A stretch of DNA of 64,000 nt from Malaya genurostris (taxonomy: Eukaryota; Arthropoda; Insecta; Diptera; Culicidae), in the NCBI RefSeq assembly GCF_030247185.1, contig NC_080572.1:250229070-250293069 (forward strand), read 5' to 3'. A program made the translations under genes and the position numbers. Below the pieces are notes generated by a model. That model was not told where the DNA came from. It saw only the letters and a program-made list of their open reading frames with translations, and ran no database searches. Position 1 is the first letter of the stretch. Each line of letters opens with the position of its first letter. Shown here one piece after another: positions 1 to 9,832 of this stretch.

Positions 1-544
1 GTGCAAATTAGAAATTCAAGGGTAAAAACAAGTAGAAATAATGTTCATAGCCATGTATTTTCAATTACATATCATTGAGATGTTGATTAAAAGCTAGCAA
101 TGTCCTATATTGTCTGTTAAAAATCTCCGGCATAGCGGATTGCCCTAACGTAGTCGACGGTTTTGAAGGAATAAGCGATATATCAATAGGAAATTATCAC
201 TCTGATTGGTCAATCGATTCAAAAGCGAAGCTGTTGGAAGCACGAGAATCTAGAAATATAAGCGAAATTATAGCTAACGTTTCACACCTACGCGTAGCAT
301 GCTAGAGGTTTGTTGTTGCTAGACAGCAAAGCAAAAAGCGCCATAAAACGATTTGAAGTGTTATTTGGAATGATCTGATATTGTGTCATGCGAGTTCGGA
401 TGAAATTTCATGTTATGTCGTTTTCACCTAAGAAATTTGCAACTACCCCAGAGTAAATTTTAAGTGCTTAAGTTTAATTTCTATTATTATTAATATCATT
501 TCAATAGTTTGACGACTGTTCCACATCAATGGCTCGAACTATTG
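1..544. other. A+T-rich DNA, no gene recognised
   Basis: No reading frame, repeat end or RNA gene could be supported here. The first copy of a dispersed repeat begins near 545. Confidence 0.5.
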
Positions 545-997
545 AATCCGAAGTTTTTGAGTTTTTGGTGGTTGTTCAAAGTAAAAACTACGATTTTTCA
601 TAAAAAAAATCGTTGTTTTGTAGTTGTAAAACCTTCCCAAAGTAACAAACAGCGAAAAGAAAAACGTTGGGGTCTGGGTTTTTATATGTAGAAAGTGTGT
701 GCAAAATTTGAAAAAAAAAATTGGTGCAGTAGTTTTTGAAAGACGACGGACACGGACTTTCAAAACCTGCTTTCGAGAAAAACGCGTTTAAAGATTTTTG
801 TTTATAAAATCAATGAGAACAATTTACTACTCAAGGGAGCCCGTATGGTCCAACATTTTCAAAAAATCACGCTTTTTCTTTAATAATTTGTTAGAAAGAA
901 ACATTTCAAGAATGTTTTGTCAAATTTTTAAGTCAATCGAAGCAGAAATCTTGGGCCTGTCCGATCAGATGCACATAATAAAATCATAACACAAGTA

Positions 998-1915
998 CAG
1001 GGTCCGCCATCTAACTTTTTTTGAACTAGCGGTTATTTCGACATTGGTAACCTCAATGTCACTTCTGATTTGACAGAAACTTAGTTTTATCCTTCCGTTG
1101 AACGAAAATGGTTGTGTATACGCTTGATGAACGCATGAAAATAGTGCAGTTTTACTTTGAAAATCAGCTTGAAGAAGACCCCGATTTTTGCCAAAAAATC
1201 ATCTTCTCGGATGAGGCACATTTTCATCTCGGCTTGTATGTTAATAAGCAAAATTTTCGCATAAGAGGGACGGAAAACCCGCACGTTATCATGGAGAAAT
1301 CCGATGCATCCTCAGAGAGTGACGGTTTGGTGCGGATTTTGGTCTGGCGTCATCATTGGGCCATTTTTCTTCGAAAATGAGCCACCGCCACGGTCAATGG
1401 CGAGCGCTACCGCGCCATGATTAGCGATTGGTTCTTCCCGTTACTTGAAGAGGAAGACTTGGACACCATTTGGTTCCAACAAGACGGCGCTCCGTGCCAC
1501 ACAGCCAACGCTACGATCGATCTTCTGCGCACAGTCTTCGAAGATCGAATTATCAGTCGAAATTCGGATGTCGTTTGGCCGCCTCGGAGCTGTGATTTGA
1601 CGCCGTTAGACTATTATCTTTGGGGGGCTGTCAAAGATAAGTGTTATGTGGACAAGCCAGAGATAATTCAAGCCTTGAAGGACAACATTCGTGCAGCCAT
1701 AGCTGAAATAAAGCTGCATACAATCGAAAATCTACTAAAAAACTGGACCGACCGTATGGCGTACTGCAAGGCCACTCGATGCAGCCATTTGAATGAAATT
1801 ATATTCCACAATTAACCGGAAGAATTGTACTTTAATATGAATCAATAAATTTTGAAATTGGATGAACCGTTTGTGTTTTATTGCATGTTTAAAAAAAGTT
1901 ACATGGCGGACCCTG
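998..1915 (+). mobile_element. Tc1/mariner-superfamily transposon, internally deleted
   Basis: The ends are inverted repeats: CAGGGTCCGCCATCTAAC at 998 and the complement of ATGTAACTTTTTTT..CAGGGTCCGCCAT at the right end, differing by about one base over the outer 25. A TA precedes the left end (996-997); the right flank is CA, which I read as a decayed TA. The element lies inside the GT-flanked element at 961-2707. Its 918 bp are shorter than a full element, in agreement with the missing central part of its transposase. Confidence 0.8.
1108..1815 (+). pseudogene. Broken mariner-like transposase
   Basis: The first 20 or so codons resemble the N-terminal helix-turn-helix start of this transposase group. 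The sequence then jumps directly to the catalytic domain (EEDPDFC, then IIFSDEAHF with the first catalytic Asp at 1210), so most of the DNA-binding domain is deleted. The frame is lost near 1310-1330 and regained near 1380, where a TGA stands in the original frame. The remainder carries QQDGAPCHTA with the second Asp and PPRSCDLTPLDYYLWG with the third acidic site. From the first frame alone the spacing between the last two is about 36 residues to the CD motif. It cannot encode an active enzyme. Confidence 0.85.
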
Positions 1916-2840
1916 CATATCAACAGTTGTTATGGGTAACAATTTGTGTTATTTTCAGAGCTTGCATGTCAAATGACCTTGACAGACTGACTAAAATCAT
2001 TGTCAACTGTAATCGGTACGGTCAAAGTGTCTGTCAAATGAGATACTCGATAGTTAAATGACCAAGTAGAAGTATACTCAGTCGAAGACAGGTGACGCAT
2101 TTTGTTCTCTCTCTCATTCTCCTATTCCCTGTTGATAAAGTTAATTGTTCAGCTCTGGTTATTTTGAGATATTTAACAAATAAAAACAGTTGAATACTTA
2201 TGATAACAATATGATAACAAAATCAGTTATAATGTGTTATTTTCATTTGCGGGACTCATGATGAAGTTCATCAATTGGAAAATTGAGTTCTTCCGTTGCT
2301 TTATATCGAGATATAATGATCAGAATTTCAAAAAACTAAAAGAAGAAACCAGATCACTATAAAAATTATTCATTTAATAAAAAAAATCATTCAACAATTT
2401 TGGATTGAAACCATGCTAAAAGCCGGCTGTGATATAGTTTTGCTGTATTAGATTTGCTTTCTAATTTATTACAACTATTGTTAAAAATTTCTGCTTTCGG
2501 ACTTCTGTAGTAATTTCAAGTTCAATAATAATTGTGATACAAACGTTTCAAAATCTGTTACGATTTTGTTCCCGTTAGAGTCTTTTTTTGTTATGATTTT
2601 TGTTATTTTAACAGCTTACCGGACAAAAATATTTCAAAATTTGTTACAAAATATTTCTGAAATAAATTACTCCAGTTGTTATAATTCTGTTATTTCCATC
2701 TGATCGGGTGTGCGCTAAGCTCTTACTTCTTCGCAGTATAAGATAAGCAAAGATAAAGGCCCATAACTTGATGAGTTTTGTTCTGATAGGCTTGAAAATT
2801 TCACAGAATATTCTTGAAGCGTTTTACTATAAGAAAATAT

Positions 2841-3348
2841 AAACTTAAACTCAAAAACACAGAAAATGTTGATTTCGATGTACTGATTTTTGCATTTTAC
2901 CTAATATTTTGTCTGTCATACAAGAAAGTTACAGGATTTCTTGAAATGGATATGCGTGAATCGCTCCCGCATTCAATCCATTATCAATATTTTGCAAGCT
3001 ATGATGTGAAAAAAAAAACTACAACATCATTTGAAGCACCGTTCGGTACAAGACAAATGCTGACTTTGTAGATAGTAGATGGTCGCCGTATAAACAATAA
3101 ACAAACAAGTATTAGAAAAAGCACCATCAACAGTACAGTAAAAACACCGAACAGTGTAGCAAACGTTTAGAAGACAATTTTTTCCCGTTGTTAACGATTC
3201 ATACTGTAGATAAATACGTGATTCGTAGACAATACCGTATTATGATTGTGATAGCCAAAATTGCACGCAGGACATCAACTAACCATGAAACGAAACCTGT
3301 CCGCTATGCGTGGGCGTAACGTCCAGATATCAGTATTGAGCGTAAACC
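2841..3348. other. Gap before a candidate host exon
   Basis: No open frame of interest is seen. The segment is not visibly repeated elsewhere in the window, and its last part may be 5' untranslated sequence of the exon starting at 3349. An initiator-like TCAGTA occurs at about 3330. Confidence 0.3.
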
Positions 3349-3568
3349 ATGAGGGAACGGTGTGATTTTGTCATCAAATTAGTGCTAATCGCGGTCATTG
3401 TGCCCAGTATTATGTTTCGCGATCAAACCAACGCCGCCGGGTACAAGTTGCAACCAAGCTCTGCACCGGAAAAACCTATACAAAGTTATATTTACACGAA
3501 AAGCTGTGAGCAATGTGAATGCAGTGGATCCTTTCTGGAGGAGCGGAACTTTGGCATTAACACCACCA
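3349..3568 (+). CDS. Orphan first exon of a putative small membrane or secreted protein
   Basis: I do not recognise the product. An ATG in a fair context (AAACCATGA) opens a frame of 73 complete codons. It has a hydrophobic segment at residues about 8-24 (signal anchor or signal peptide) followed by a polar stretch with a CEQCEC motif. The frame runs into a strong splice donor, ACCA|GTAAGT, at 3568/3569, leaving one base of the next codon (phase 1). The first exons of the paralogous genes at 50969 and 62719 also start with a hydrophobic segment and end in phase 1 with an A before GTAAG. No matching second exon was found nearby. It could be a third family member that lost its tail, an alternative first exon reaching far downstream, or a chance frame. 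Confidence 0.4.
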
Positions 3569-3789
3569 GTAAGTGAAATAAGACTTTTCAACTAAAGAAA
3601 ACTCAGGTATCAAAGCAAAAAACCTAAAGCAAATTGAAAATAGAAAACGATTTCAATAGCTGTAAGCAAGCGCGTATATAAAGGAGGGTTTTGGGGGTTC
3701 AAACCCCTCCCGAAACTTGAAAAAATAATTTGTTATGATTTTTTTTCTAGAAATAGGACGAATTTGGCGCCAACTCGAACAAATCGACC
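3569..3789. other. Short gap, possible intron start
   Basis: This follows the splice donor at 3569. It includes a G/C-rich inverted stretch near 3683-3715 (GGAGGGTTTTGGGGGTT..CCCCTCC) that could fold. No gene is seen. Confidence 0.3.
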
Positions 3790-4034
3790 GTCCCACGACA
3801 AAAGGGCCTAACTGCAAATGACAGTTTCTCTTTGTTTACTTTTTCTTTCACAATTTACCGAACTGATTTTTTATTTGACGCTGTACTCTTCGCAAAACTT
3901 CCAAGGTAAAACTACAATCTTTCGATTTATATTGGAAACTTTAGAGAATTTGCAATAATGGCTCCGTAATAACTAAAAGAGAAAGTAAACAAAGAGAGGC
4001 TCTCATTTGCAGTTAGGCCCTTTTGTCGTGGGAC
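3790..4034. mobile_element. 245-bp inverted-repeat element (MITE)
   Basis: The outer 31 bases, beginning GTCCCACGACAAAAGGGCC, are perfectly repeated in reverse at 4004-4034, and weaker pairing extends to about 60 bp (TTTGTTTACTTT and AAAGTAAACAAA). The interior has no coding potential. A target duplication is not clear; the flanks AATCGACC and TATCGAAA are only loosely alike. Perfect ends suggest recent mobility. Confidence 0.75.
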
Positions 4035-4266
4035 TATCGAAATGTTGGCAGCTCTCTTTCTGATTTGAACGAATCTTTCTGGACACTTTGTATCAACTAG
4101 TCACTTTGCATTCTTTGTTTTTCCAAAATTGACCCAAAATATTTTTTCAAAGAGCTGCTGTCGAAAATGATGAAGCCTTCAAAAAAGTATTATACTGATG
4201 ATGATGATTTAAAAAAAACTGTCAATTTTTTGGTGAAAATATTGTAAAAATCCTTATTGAGTCGTA

Positions 4267-6300
4267 CACTGAAAAAAAATTGATTTTAAAAATTTAAAAT
4301 CGATTTACTTTTTTTTTTGTAAGTAGTCACAGTGGCAGCAGTTCCTTGATTCGGTTCTACACTGGACAACATACAGACGTTCCTAGGCTATGGTGCCCAC
4401 TTGGTTACTGTTTTTTTGTGCTGATTCAAATATCTATGGTATGTGGTCCTTGCAATGGTCTGTATGGAATGTAGTGGTGATAATTGTAATAGTAATGTAA
4501 TAACGTAATAATGGTAATAGTAATAACAATAATAATAATCTTTTTAATGGGTTTACCTGTTGGATACTTGATGTATTTTTTTACATACTTATCTATACTC
4601 TTGCGTTATTTATTTGTTTCTTTTTTTTATATTTCTGGTATTCTGCATCATTCTTCTTCCTTCTTTTCCAAGTTTCAGAGCTTTTCTTAGTTCGAGTTTC
4701 CAGTTTTCTCAGTTTGAATTAATTTCATATGAAATAGAAATGTTGAGTTAGTAATTATTTACACATGCAATTTACACATACAACTCACACATAAATATAC
4801 ATCGACATATGCACGCAAATTTGCTCACACACATACATACATACATACAAACATGTACTCCACAAGCAAACATTGTAACATTGAGCTACTGTTTCGATTC
4901 TAATAGATTCTGACTAGGGTTAATGTACCAATAATCATCTCATTTGTAGTGTCACCATGTTATTTCAGCGATTATTCGACTTTCAATTGATGCCTTGTGT
5001 AGTTCGTAGTTCGAAAATTGTTCAATACTGTTGTTATAGCGACGCGAAAACTTAAAACGAATGCTCCTAATTTCATCTTACTCTTGAAGTCAATCTATCG
5101 AACAGAGACAACAGATCTCACTCTAACTAGTGGTTTTCGTGTATGAGATGTTTAATTGAGCTAAGATAAATGAGGGTACCGTTACCCTACTTTTACCTCT
5201 ACTATTGGTCGATCGTTAGTCCTGAGCTGAAACGGTGGCATTTATTACCGTTCTTGCATACACTTCCTCTTACACTTCGCTCACAAATCATCTCACCCAT
5301 CAGGTTTCACATGAAAACGACACAACCTCACAATATGAACTGGTTGAACATCGTTTGGCAGCTATCAGTGGTTTGCTCATTTGTTCAGTCTGTATTATTT
5401 TATTCTATTCTACAATATTCTATCTCATTCCACAGTAGTCCATGGTACACAAACCATCAATAAACGTCAAAGATGGACTGCATTTACCGTTCGTTTGATG
5501 TCATCGTGTGAAACCCAATTGGGAAAATTTAAAAAAAATATATAAATTTAAAATCGATTTACAAAACAAAACCATTATTAATTTTGATAAAATTTTGTTC
5601 CAAGATAGATAATTAAGTTCCCTACCAACCGATCATACATTGCAATATGTGCACATCCAAGGAAAAAAAGTTTTTTAGACAAAAACTATTTCTTATCCAA
5701 CATGAGTTTCTATCCAACTAAACTAAACTGAAAGTCATAATAATTCAATATAAAATTCGATTAGTGATTTTTCAGTATTTTCATTCGAAAATTAGACTTA
5801 TTTTGAAATCATCAGCACCACAATTTTTTGTAGGATTTATAACTTTTCTGCCCTAATTAATTGCAAAAATGGTAAAAATGTCCAGTCCTTTTCAAAAGAT
5901 AGCCTAGATCAATTTTGGAAAAATAAAGTGAGCAAAGTGGCTATCTGTGATAAAATCTATACGCTGCCAACTCCGGAAACGTTACAAAATTTGCGAGAAA
6001 TTCGTATATTCGAATCCAACACTGAAAGTAAAATCGGTATTCAAAATGTGAAGTCAAATTACAAAAGAAAGAACACTACTTTCGAATTCAATGAAATTTT
6101 GTCCCAAGCTAGCATATTATGTTCCCTTCCAACCGTCCATGTATTGTGAAGTGGGTAGTTTCAAGAAAACTTTAATTCTTTATTGATAATAACTTTCAGC
6201 TTAGTTTAGTTTTCGATAAGACACTGTAAAATTTTTGCCTTGAAAAAAAGTTTATTTTTGTAAATTGATTTCAAATATTTACAGACATTTTTTTTCAGTG
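4267..6300. mobile_element. 2-kb TA-flanked non-autonomous element
   Basis: The left end CACTGAAAAAAAAT at 4267 is matched by its complement ending at 6300, with weaker pairing for about 40 bp. The dinucleotide TA lies directly outside both ends (4265-4266 and 6301-6302), as for Tc1/mariner-type insertion. The interior has trinucleotide-like AAT/GTA tracts (about 4490-4556), a CATA tract (4831-4850) and an internal copy of the end sequence near 5536. I see no transposase. Part of the interior (about 5590-5940) resembles sequence just outside the right end (to about 6480), so the region has also been duplicated. Confidence 0.55.
4831..4850. repeat. CATA microsatellite
   Basis: About five units of ACAT/CATA lie in a longer stretch rich in CACA and CATA. 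Confidence 0.85.
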
Positions 6301-6480
6301 TAGGGCTCAATATGGAAGTTTTTCAGTATTTTCATTGGAAATTTTCATCATTTTTCGTCAACTATTCGAAAAAAAATGGGTAAAAAAGTTTGGCCCTTTT
6401 CAAAAGACAGTCTAGATCGATTTTGGAAAAAAAAAGGCAATGTGACTTTTTAATACAAAGTCTGCATGTCCGGAAAGTTT
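5590..6480. repeat. Imperfect tandem duplication of about 0.5 kb
   Basis: Blocks recur about 500-550 bp apart: AAATTTTGTTCCAAG near 5590 and AAATTTTGTCCCAAG near 6095; TTTTTCAGTATTTTCATT at about 5768 and 6318; CCTTTTCAAAAGA near 5886 and 6397. The copies have drifted considerably. No protein is recognised. Confidence 0.6.
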
Positions 6481-6970
6481 CATTCAAATATGAAAAAAAA
6501 TTCCAACTGTGCTAAATATGATTTAGCGCGAAGTTCGTCATATTTAAGTCAATTATAAAATGAAGTATTTACAATAAACAAATTTATCCAAGAAAATGTC
6601 AACCAATTAGATACATACTTTCATGTATATGGAAAACAATTTTCATATTCTGAAACCCTCTGCAAAAAAATTATGGGTACGCACCTGGCTGTAAGCGATA
6701 CAGAACAAGGCGATAGCAGTTTTCCTAGAAATTGCAAACCTACTTGAATTGTGTAATGGGGAAAATGAACTTATATGCTAACTACCCACTTTATAATACA
6801 GAGAGCGAATCGATTCAATTGAAGCTTATAATATTATGCGACATTACATCTAATGGTTCTATATTTGTGAATCTGTGTAACTCATTTGTACTAAACCAGG
6901 AAGGATGCTTCAAAATCATTTTCAGAATTTTATTCTGAATCCTTTGAAGCGTTTTCTTTCTTGACCAAAG
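6481..6970. other. A+T-rich gap, no gene recognised
   Basis: Only short unsupported frames are present. The 5' end of a retrotransposon starts at 6971. Confidence 0.4.
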
Positions 6971-8093
6971 GTTCGCTTTCATATCTCATCCAAGTCAGTC
7001 GATATAACAAATCCGTTTACGTTCGGGACGGAAGAATCCAAGTACAGTATTGTGTAGTGAACAATAGAACGACCTCGAAATGAGTGAACCAAACAAACAA
7101 AAGCTACCGCCAACACGAAAGAATACAATTGTTGTTGACTTCAGGCAGTGCAAAATTCGACCTTCGATACGAGAACTTGAAGGTTTGCTTAAAAAGCAAA
7201 TGCATCTTGACATTAAACGTGTGCATTTACTTCAATGCCATAAGACGAATAATGTTGTTTACATCCAGTTTTATAAAGAGTTGGATGCAATTCAATTCGC
7301 AAAAGACAATAACAATGTGCACTATGTGAAGCACGAGAACATTAAGTACAACATTCCAGTATATATGGAAGATAGTGCTAGAGAAGTGCGTGTGCATGAT
7401 CTTCCCTCAAGCGTCACCGATTCATATATTCGCAAAACTATGTCCCAATACGGAGAGATTCCCTCTATCGGAAAAGAAAAGTGGAAGAATTTTTTCCCCG
7501 GTATTCTAAATGGCGTACGTTTGTTACGCATGCGCTTGAGGAGACCTATACATTCTTATGTGACTTTTGGTCAAGATACAAGAATTCCGTGCAAATCACT
7601 TGTTACCTATGACAATCAGATGGCCACATGTCAATATTGCCAAAAAGCTGTTCACTACGGTAAGCCATGTGATAAACCGGACAAGGAGACAACTACACCA
7701 AAGGACAACGGTGTTTCCTTTACACCAACCCCAAGCAACCCCAGCACACCTGTGACAGCCACCAACAACAATGAAGCATCCTCCTCAATGAAACCATCAG
7801 TATCCCCTATACAACAAAGTACACCAGCTGCAGTTAACAACTTGCCCTCCAACCAACCAGCAACTGCAACCAATGTACAAAAAGGCGCATCTACAGCAAC
7901 TCTCAACGAGCCCAAGACTACGATCAACAAGGACAACGAAAAGAAAACGGAAATCACACACAACACCGACGATGAAGCAATGGATGATGAGATAAGCCGC
8001 GGACGAAGTGACCCCCGACCCTCGTTGGATGGAAATGGGAACTCATCTCCCCCTAGAAAAAGGGTGACAACGAGATCCAATAGCAAAAAATAG
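6971..8093 (+). mobile_element. ORF1-only non-LTR retrotransposon, copy 1, 3' truncated
   Basis: The 5' untranslated part (6971-7079) and the reading frame match the second copy, starting at 17170, base for base over long stretches, and both begin with GTTCG(C/G)TTTCA. Homology stops right after the ORF1 stop codon because a truncated mariner abuts at 8094, so the tail of this copy is missing. An initiator-like TCAGTC lies near the 5' end, as expected for an internal promoter. Confidence 0.75.
7080..8093 (+). CDS. Retrotransposon ORF1 (gag-like RNA-binding) protein
   Basis: This is a complete 337-codon frame. Residues about 14-90 have the beta-alpha-beta layout of an RRM-like fold, and residues about 103-165 could be a second such module. 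A single CCHC zinc knuckle follows, with C184, C187, H192 and C197 (CX2CX4HX4C). The C-terminal third is rich in Ser, Thr, Pro and Asn and ends in a basic tail (PPRKRVTTRSNSKK). Such proteins bind the element RNA and form the ribonucleoprotein used in target-primed reverse transcription. No ORF2 follows, here or in copy 2, so the family probably relies on another element for its reverse transcriptase. The exact clade is uncertain. Confidence 0.8.
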   Translation: MSEPNKQKLPPTRKNTIVVDFRQCKIRPSIRELEGLLKKQMHLDIKRVHLLQCHKTNNVVYIQFYKELDAIQFAKDNNNVHYVKHENIKYNIPVYMEDSAREVRVHDLPSSVTDSYIRKTMSQYGEIPSIGKEKWKNFFPGILNGVRLLRMRLRRPIHSYVTFGQDTRIPCKSLVTYDNQMATCQYCQKAVHYGKPCDKPDKETTTPKDNGVSFTPTPSNPSTPVTATNNNEASSSMKPSVSPIQQSTPAAVNNLPSNQPATATNVQKGASTATLNEPKTTINKDNEKKTEITHNTDDEAMDDEISRGRSDPRPSLDGNGNSSPPRKRVTTRSNSKK

Positions 8094-8405
8094 TTTTTCC
8101 TAGACACGATTCACCAAAGGCCTTTTCTAACATTTTCGACGTTTCGGAACACATAAATCCATTTGCAACACAAAATTTGATGCACGCACGTTGTTCTAAA
8201 TTTTCATCCATTATAAAAATCGCCACACGAAAATTTTTCAACTTCTTTGTATAGACGCCAAACAAAAACTAATCGTACGATATGCGTCAAAATTTAACAG
8301 AATGTGTATAAGAGTGTTGCCAACGTTGAGAGAATAAAAGTTTGCCGATTGAACAAGCGCGGGAATTTTAAAAAGAAATTTCCGGTTCTTTTTTGATCAT
8401 AAGGT
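8094..8405 (-). mobile_element. Mariner fragment (5' end and start of transposase)
   Basis: On the minus strand an ATG at 8211 begins MDENLEQRACIKFC, the N-terminal helix-turn-helix of a mariner transposase, and continues through SKMLEKAFGES before breaking off at about 8095 against the retrotransposon stop codon. Upstream, to about 8405, is a mariner-like leader with an AACCGGAAATTT block near its end. Only the first 39 or so codons remain. It resembles the N-terminus of the better preserved element at 57805-58736 but is clearly a different copy. Confidence 0.75.
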
Positions 8406-9225
8406 ATAATGCTTTTCTATTTTTTACCGATTCTAGTATAGTTTATTTCTTTGAATTTTTTGGTACCCTTTTGGAAATCCTAACAGTATGGACATTTTTA
8501 TTTTAGGAAATGCAAGCCTGCTACAGCTATCGCAAATCAATACAACTAGCAACCTTGGCCACCACAAACAAAACAAAGGCGAAAGAATCCGTAAACGTCG
8601 ACAAATTCCACTCCTTCGCATGATTAAAACCTGGCAAGCAACGCAACGCAGCCTAAAAGCAACGCGACGCATTCAAAAGGCAACGCTTCGAAGCGAACGA
8701 GCAATGTTAAAAATGAAATGGAAAGCAACTCGATTAGCCAACCGTCTTTCGCGGGTACTTTCAAGACTAACAACGACAACAACCGCTACTACAACATCCA
8801 TTGCCCAATCTACAGAAGCCACCAGTACGACTTCATCAATTGCCACAACTACTACTACAATCAGTGCAGTCACTACCGAGGTTACAACTTCTTGATCTGA
8901 CACAATGGCTGACCTACTTCCAGGACAACATCTTAATTTCTAGTATTTCAAATTTAATTCAATATGATATTGTTTACAATTCCCTTAATAAAAAAAACTT
9001 TTTTTCTGGTTGATATAACAATGAAGAAAATTTAATGATTCGAACATTTTTTTTAAATAATCGCAATTGTTAAAGTTGTATTTGCCGTGGAGATTGTAAG
9101 AGCTGCGGATTTTTTTTTCTTATGACTAAATTTCACGGAACATACATGAAAAAGAATAAGCAACAGACAGAGAGAAAAGTTGAAAATGCATGAAACAGCC
9201 AAAATTGAATATTTGTCGAAAAAGT
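8406..9225 (+). other. Unclassified region with a Ser/Asn/Thr-rich frame and polyA signal
   Basis: Two overlapping frames can be read at about 8488-8900. One is 135 codons, basic, with a Thr-rich end; the other is interrupted early but ends in a Ser/Asn/Tyr-rich stretch (from ATG 8718 to the stop at 8898). A pyrimidine tract with TTTTAG just before 8506 could be a splice acceptor, and AATAAA occurs at 8987. The Ser/Asn-rich tail recalls retrotransposon ORF1 C-termini, but I cannot place it. ACN-type low-complexity sequence makes open frames likely by chance. Confidence 0.25.
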
Positions 9226-9460
9226 ATCACCCAGAGAACGGACTCGAACCTTCATTCTTCTCCTCTCCGGGGAGACGCTCTACCAATAACGCTACTCGAA
9301 ACATGCGTGTAGAACGCGCTCTAGAACTCAACAGATGAAATGGTGATGTCGTTGTGCGTTACTGTTACTGGCTTGTGAGACCAGTGCCCTATGCATTGAA
9401 TCGCTAACCCGGGTCCCGTAATGTACATTTCATATGATTCAATTCACTGAAGTATATTGG
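9226..9460 (-). repeat. tRNA-derived sequence, probably SINE pieces
   Basis: On the minus strand, bases 9302-9230 read like a degenerate tRNA. They have an A-box-like TAGCGTTATTGGTAGAGC, a perfect five-pair anticodon stem TCTCC/GGAGA around a seven-base loop, and an exact B box GGTTCGAGTCC. The U33 position is C, and the D and acceptor stems do not pair, so this is not a working tRNA gene. A second tRNA-like stretch at about 9420-9366 has a D-arm-like start and an anticodon hairpin ACTGG..CCAGT. The pair suggests fused or broken tRNA-derived SINE copies. Confidence 0.45.
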
Positions 9461-9593
9461 ATTGTTTTGTATACGTATAAATCAAAATTTCCAAAAATCA
9501 TTCGGTGTTGAACAGTCGTTCGCACCGCACGCGAATAGCTCTTGGCTCCTGGAAAAATTTTCTGTCTACCTAGAGTTTCATTGATTCAAGATT

Positions 9594-9832
9594 TAAGTCT
9601 TTTTCAAGGCTACCTACCCTTTTTGAAGACTAACAATTCTTAAGGCTATACAAAGAATGACATTCTAAAATAATCAGCTTTTTCAAGACTAAGAAATTAA
9701 TCAGCCTTTTTTAAGGCTAGCCATTCAAATAATTATTCTTCGAATCAGAATTAATCAGTCTTTATTAAGACTTCCACAGAACTAGTCTTTATCAAGACTC
9801 AACCAAACTAGGAATCTATTCGAAGACTAATT
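9594..9832 (+). repeat. Array of short hairpins in retrotransposon 5' UTR
   Basis: About nine short imperfect inverted repeats of the type AGTCTTTATCAAGACT follow one another every 20-35 bases. Clear examples are CAGTCTTTATTAAGACTT near 9756, AGTCTTTATCAAGACT near 9784 and CAGCCTTTTTTAAGGCT near 9702. Each could fold as a 6-7 bp stem with a 3-5 base loop. They end just before the ORF1 start codon. Confidence 0.75.

Larger units (their letters stand above)
961..2707. mobile_element. Non-autonomous inverted-repeat element with 2-bp GT duplication
   Basis: The left end reads CCGATCAGATG and the right end is its complement, CATCTGATCGG; similarity continues inward for about 30 bp. Comparing the occupied site with the empty site in copy B near 13312 shows that only GT is duplicated. 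A mariner (998-1915) sits inside, so the element itself is about 0.83 kb. The interior is rich in GTTAT/ATAAC words and has no transposase. The end sequence does not let me name the superfamily. Confidence 0.6.
545..2840 (+). repeat. Dispersed repeat, copy A, split by an insertion
   Basis: Bases about 545-960 and 2708-2840 together match the uninterrupted stretch at 12915-13480. Shared landmarks are the TTTTTGGTGGTTGTT block near 560, the TATATGTAGAAAGTGTG block near 685, and the CACAGAATATTCTTGAA block near 2800. The join of the two halves reproduces the continuous copy B sequence, so the DNA at 961-2707 was inserted later. No protein is recognisable. It may be an old transposon or a satellite-like dispersed repeat. 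Confidence 0.7.

Noticed and set aside
7655..8107. 150-codon minus-strand frame
   Set aside because: Antisense shadow of the retrotransposon ORF1 C-terminus.
9230..9302. Functional tRNA gene
   Set aside because: Base 33 is C, and the D and acceptor stems do not pair; treated as tRNA-derived repeat.
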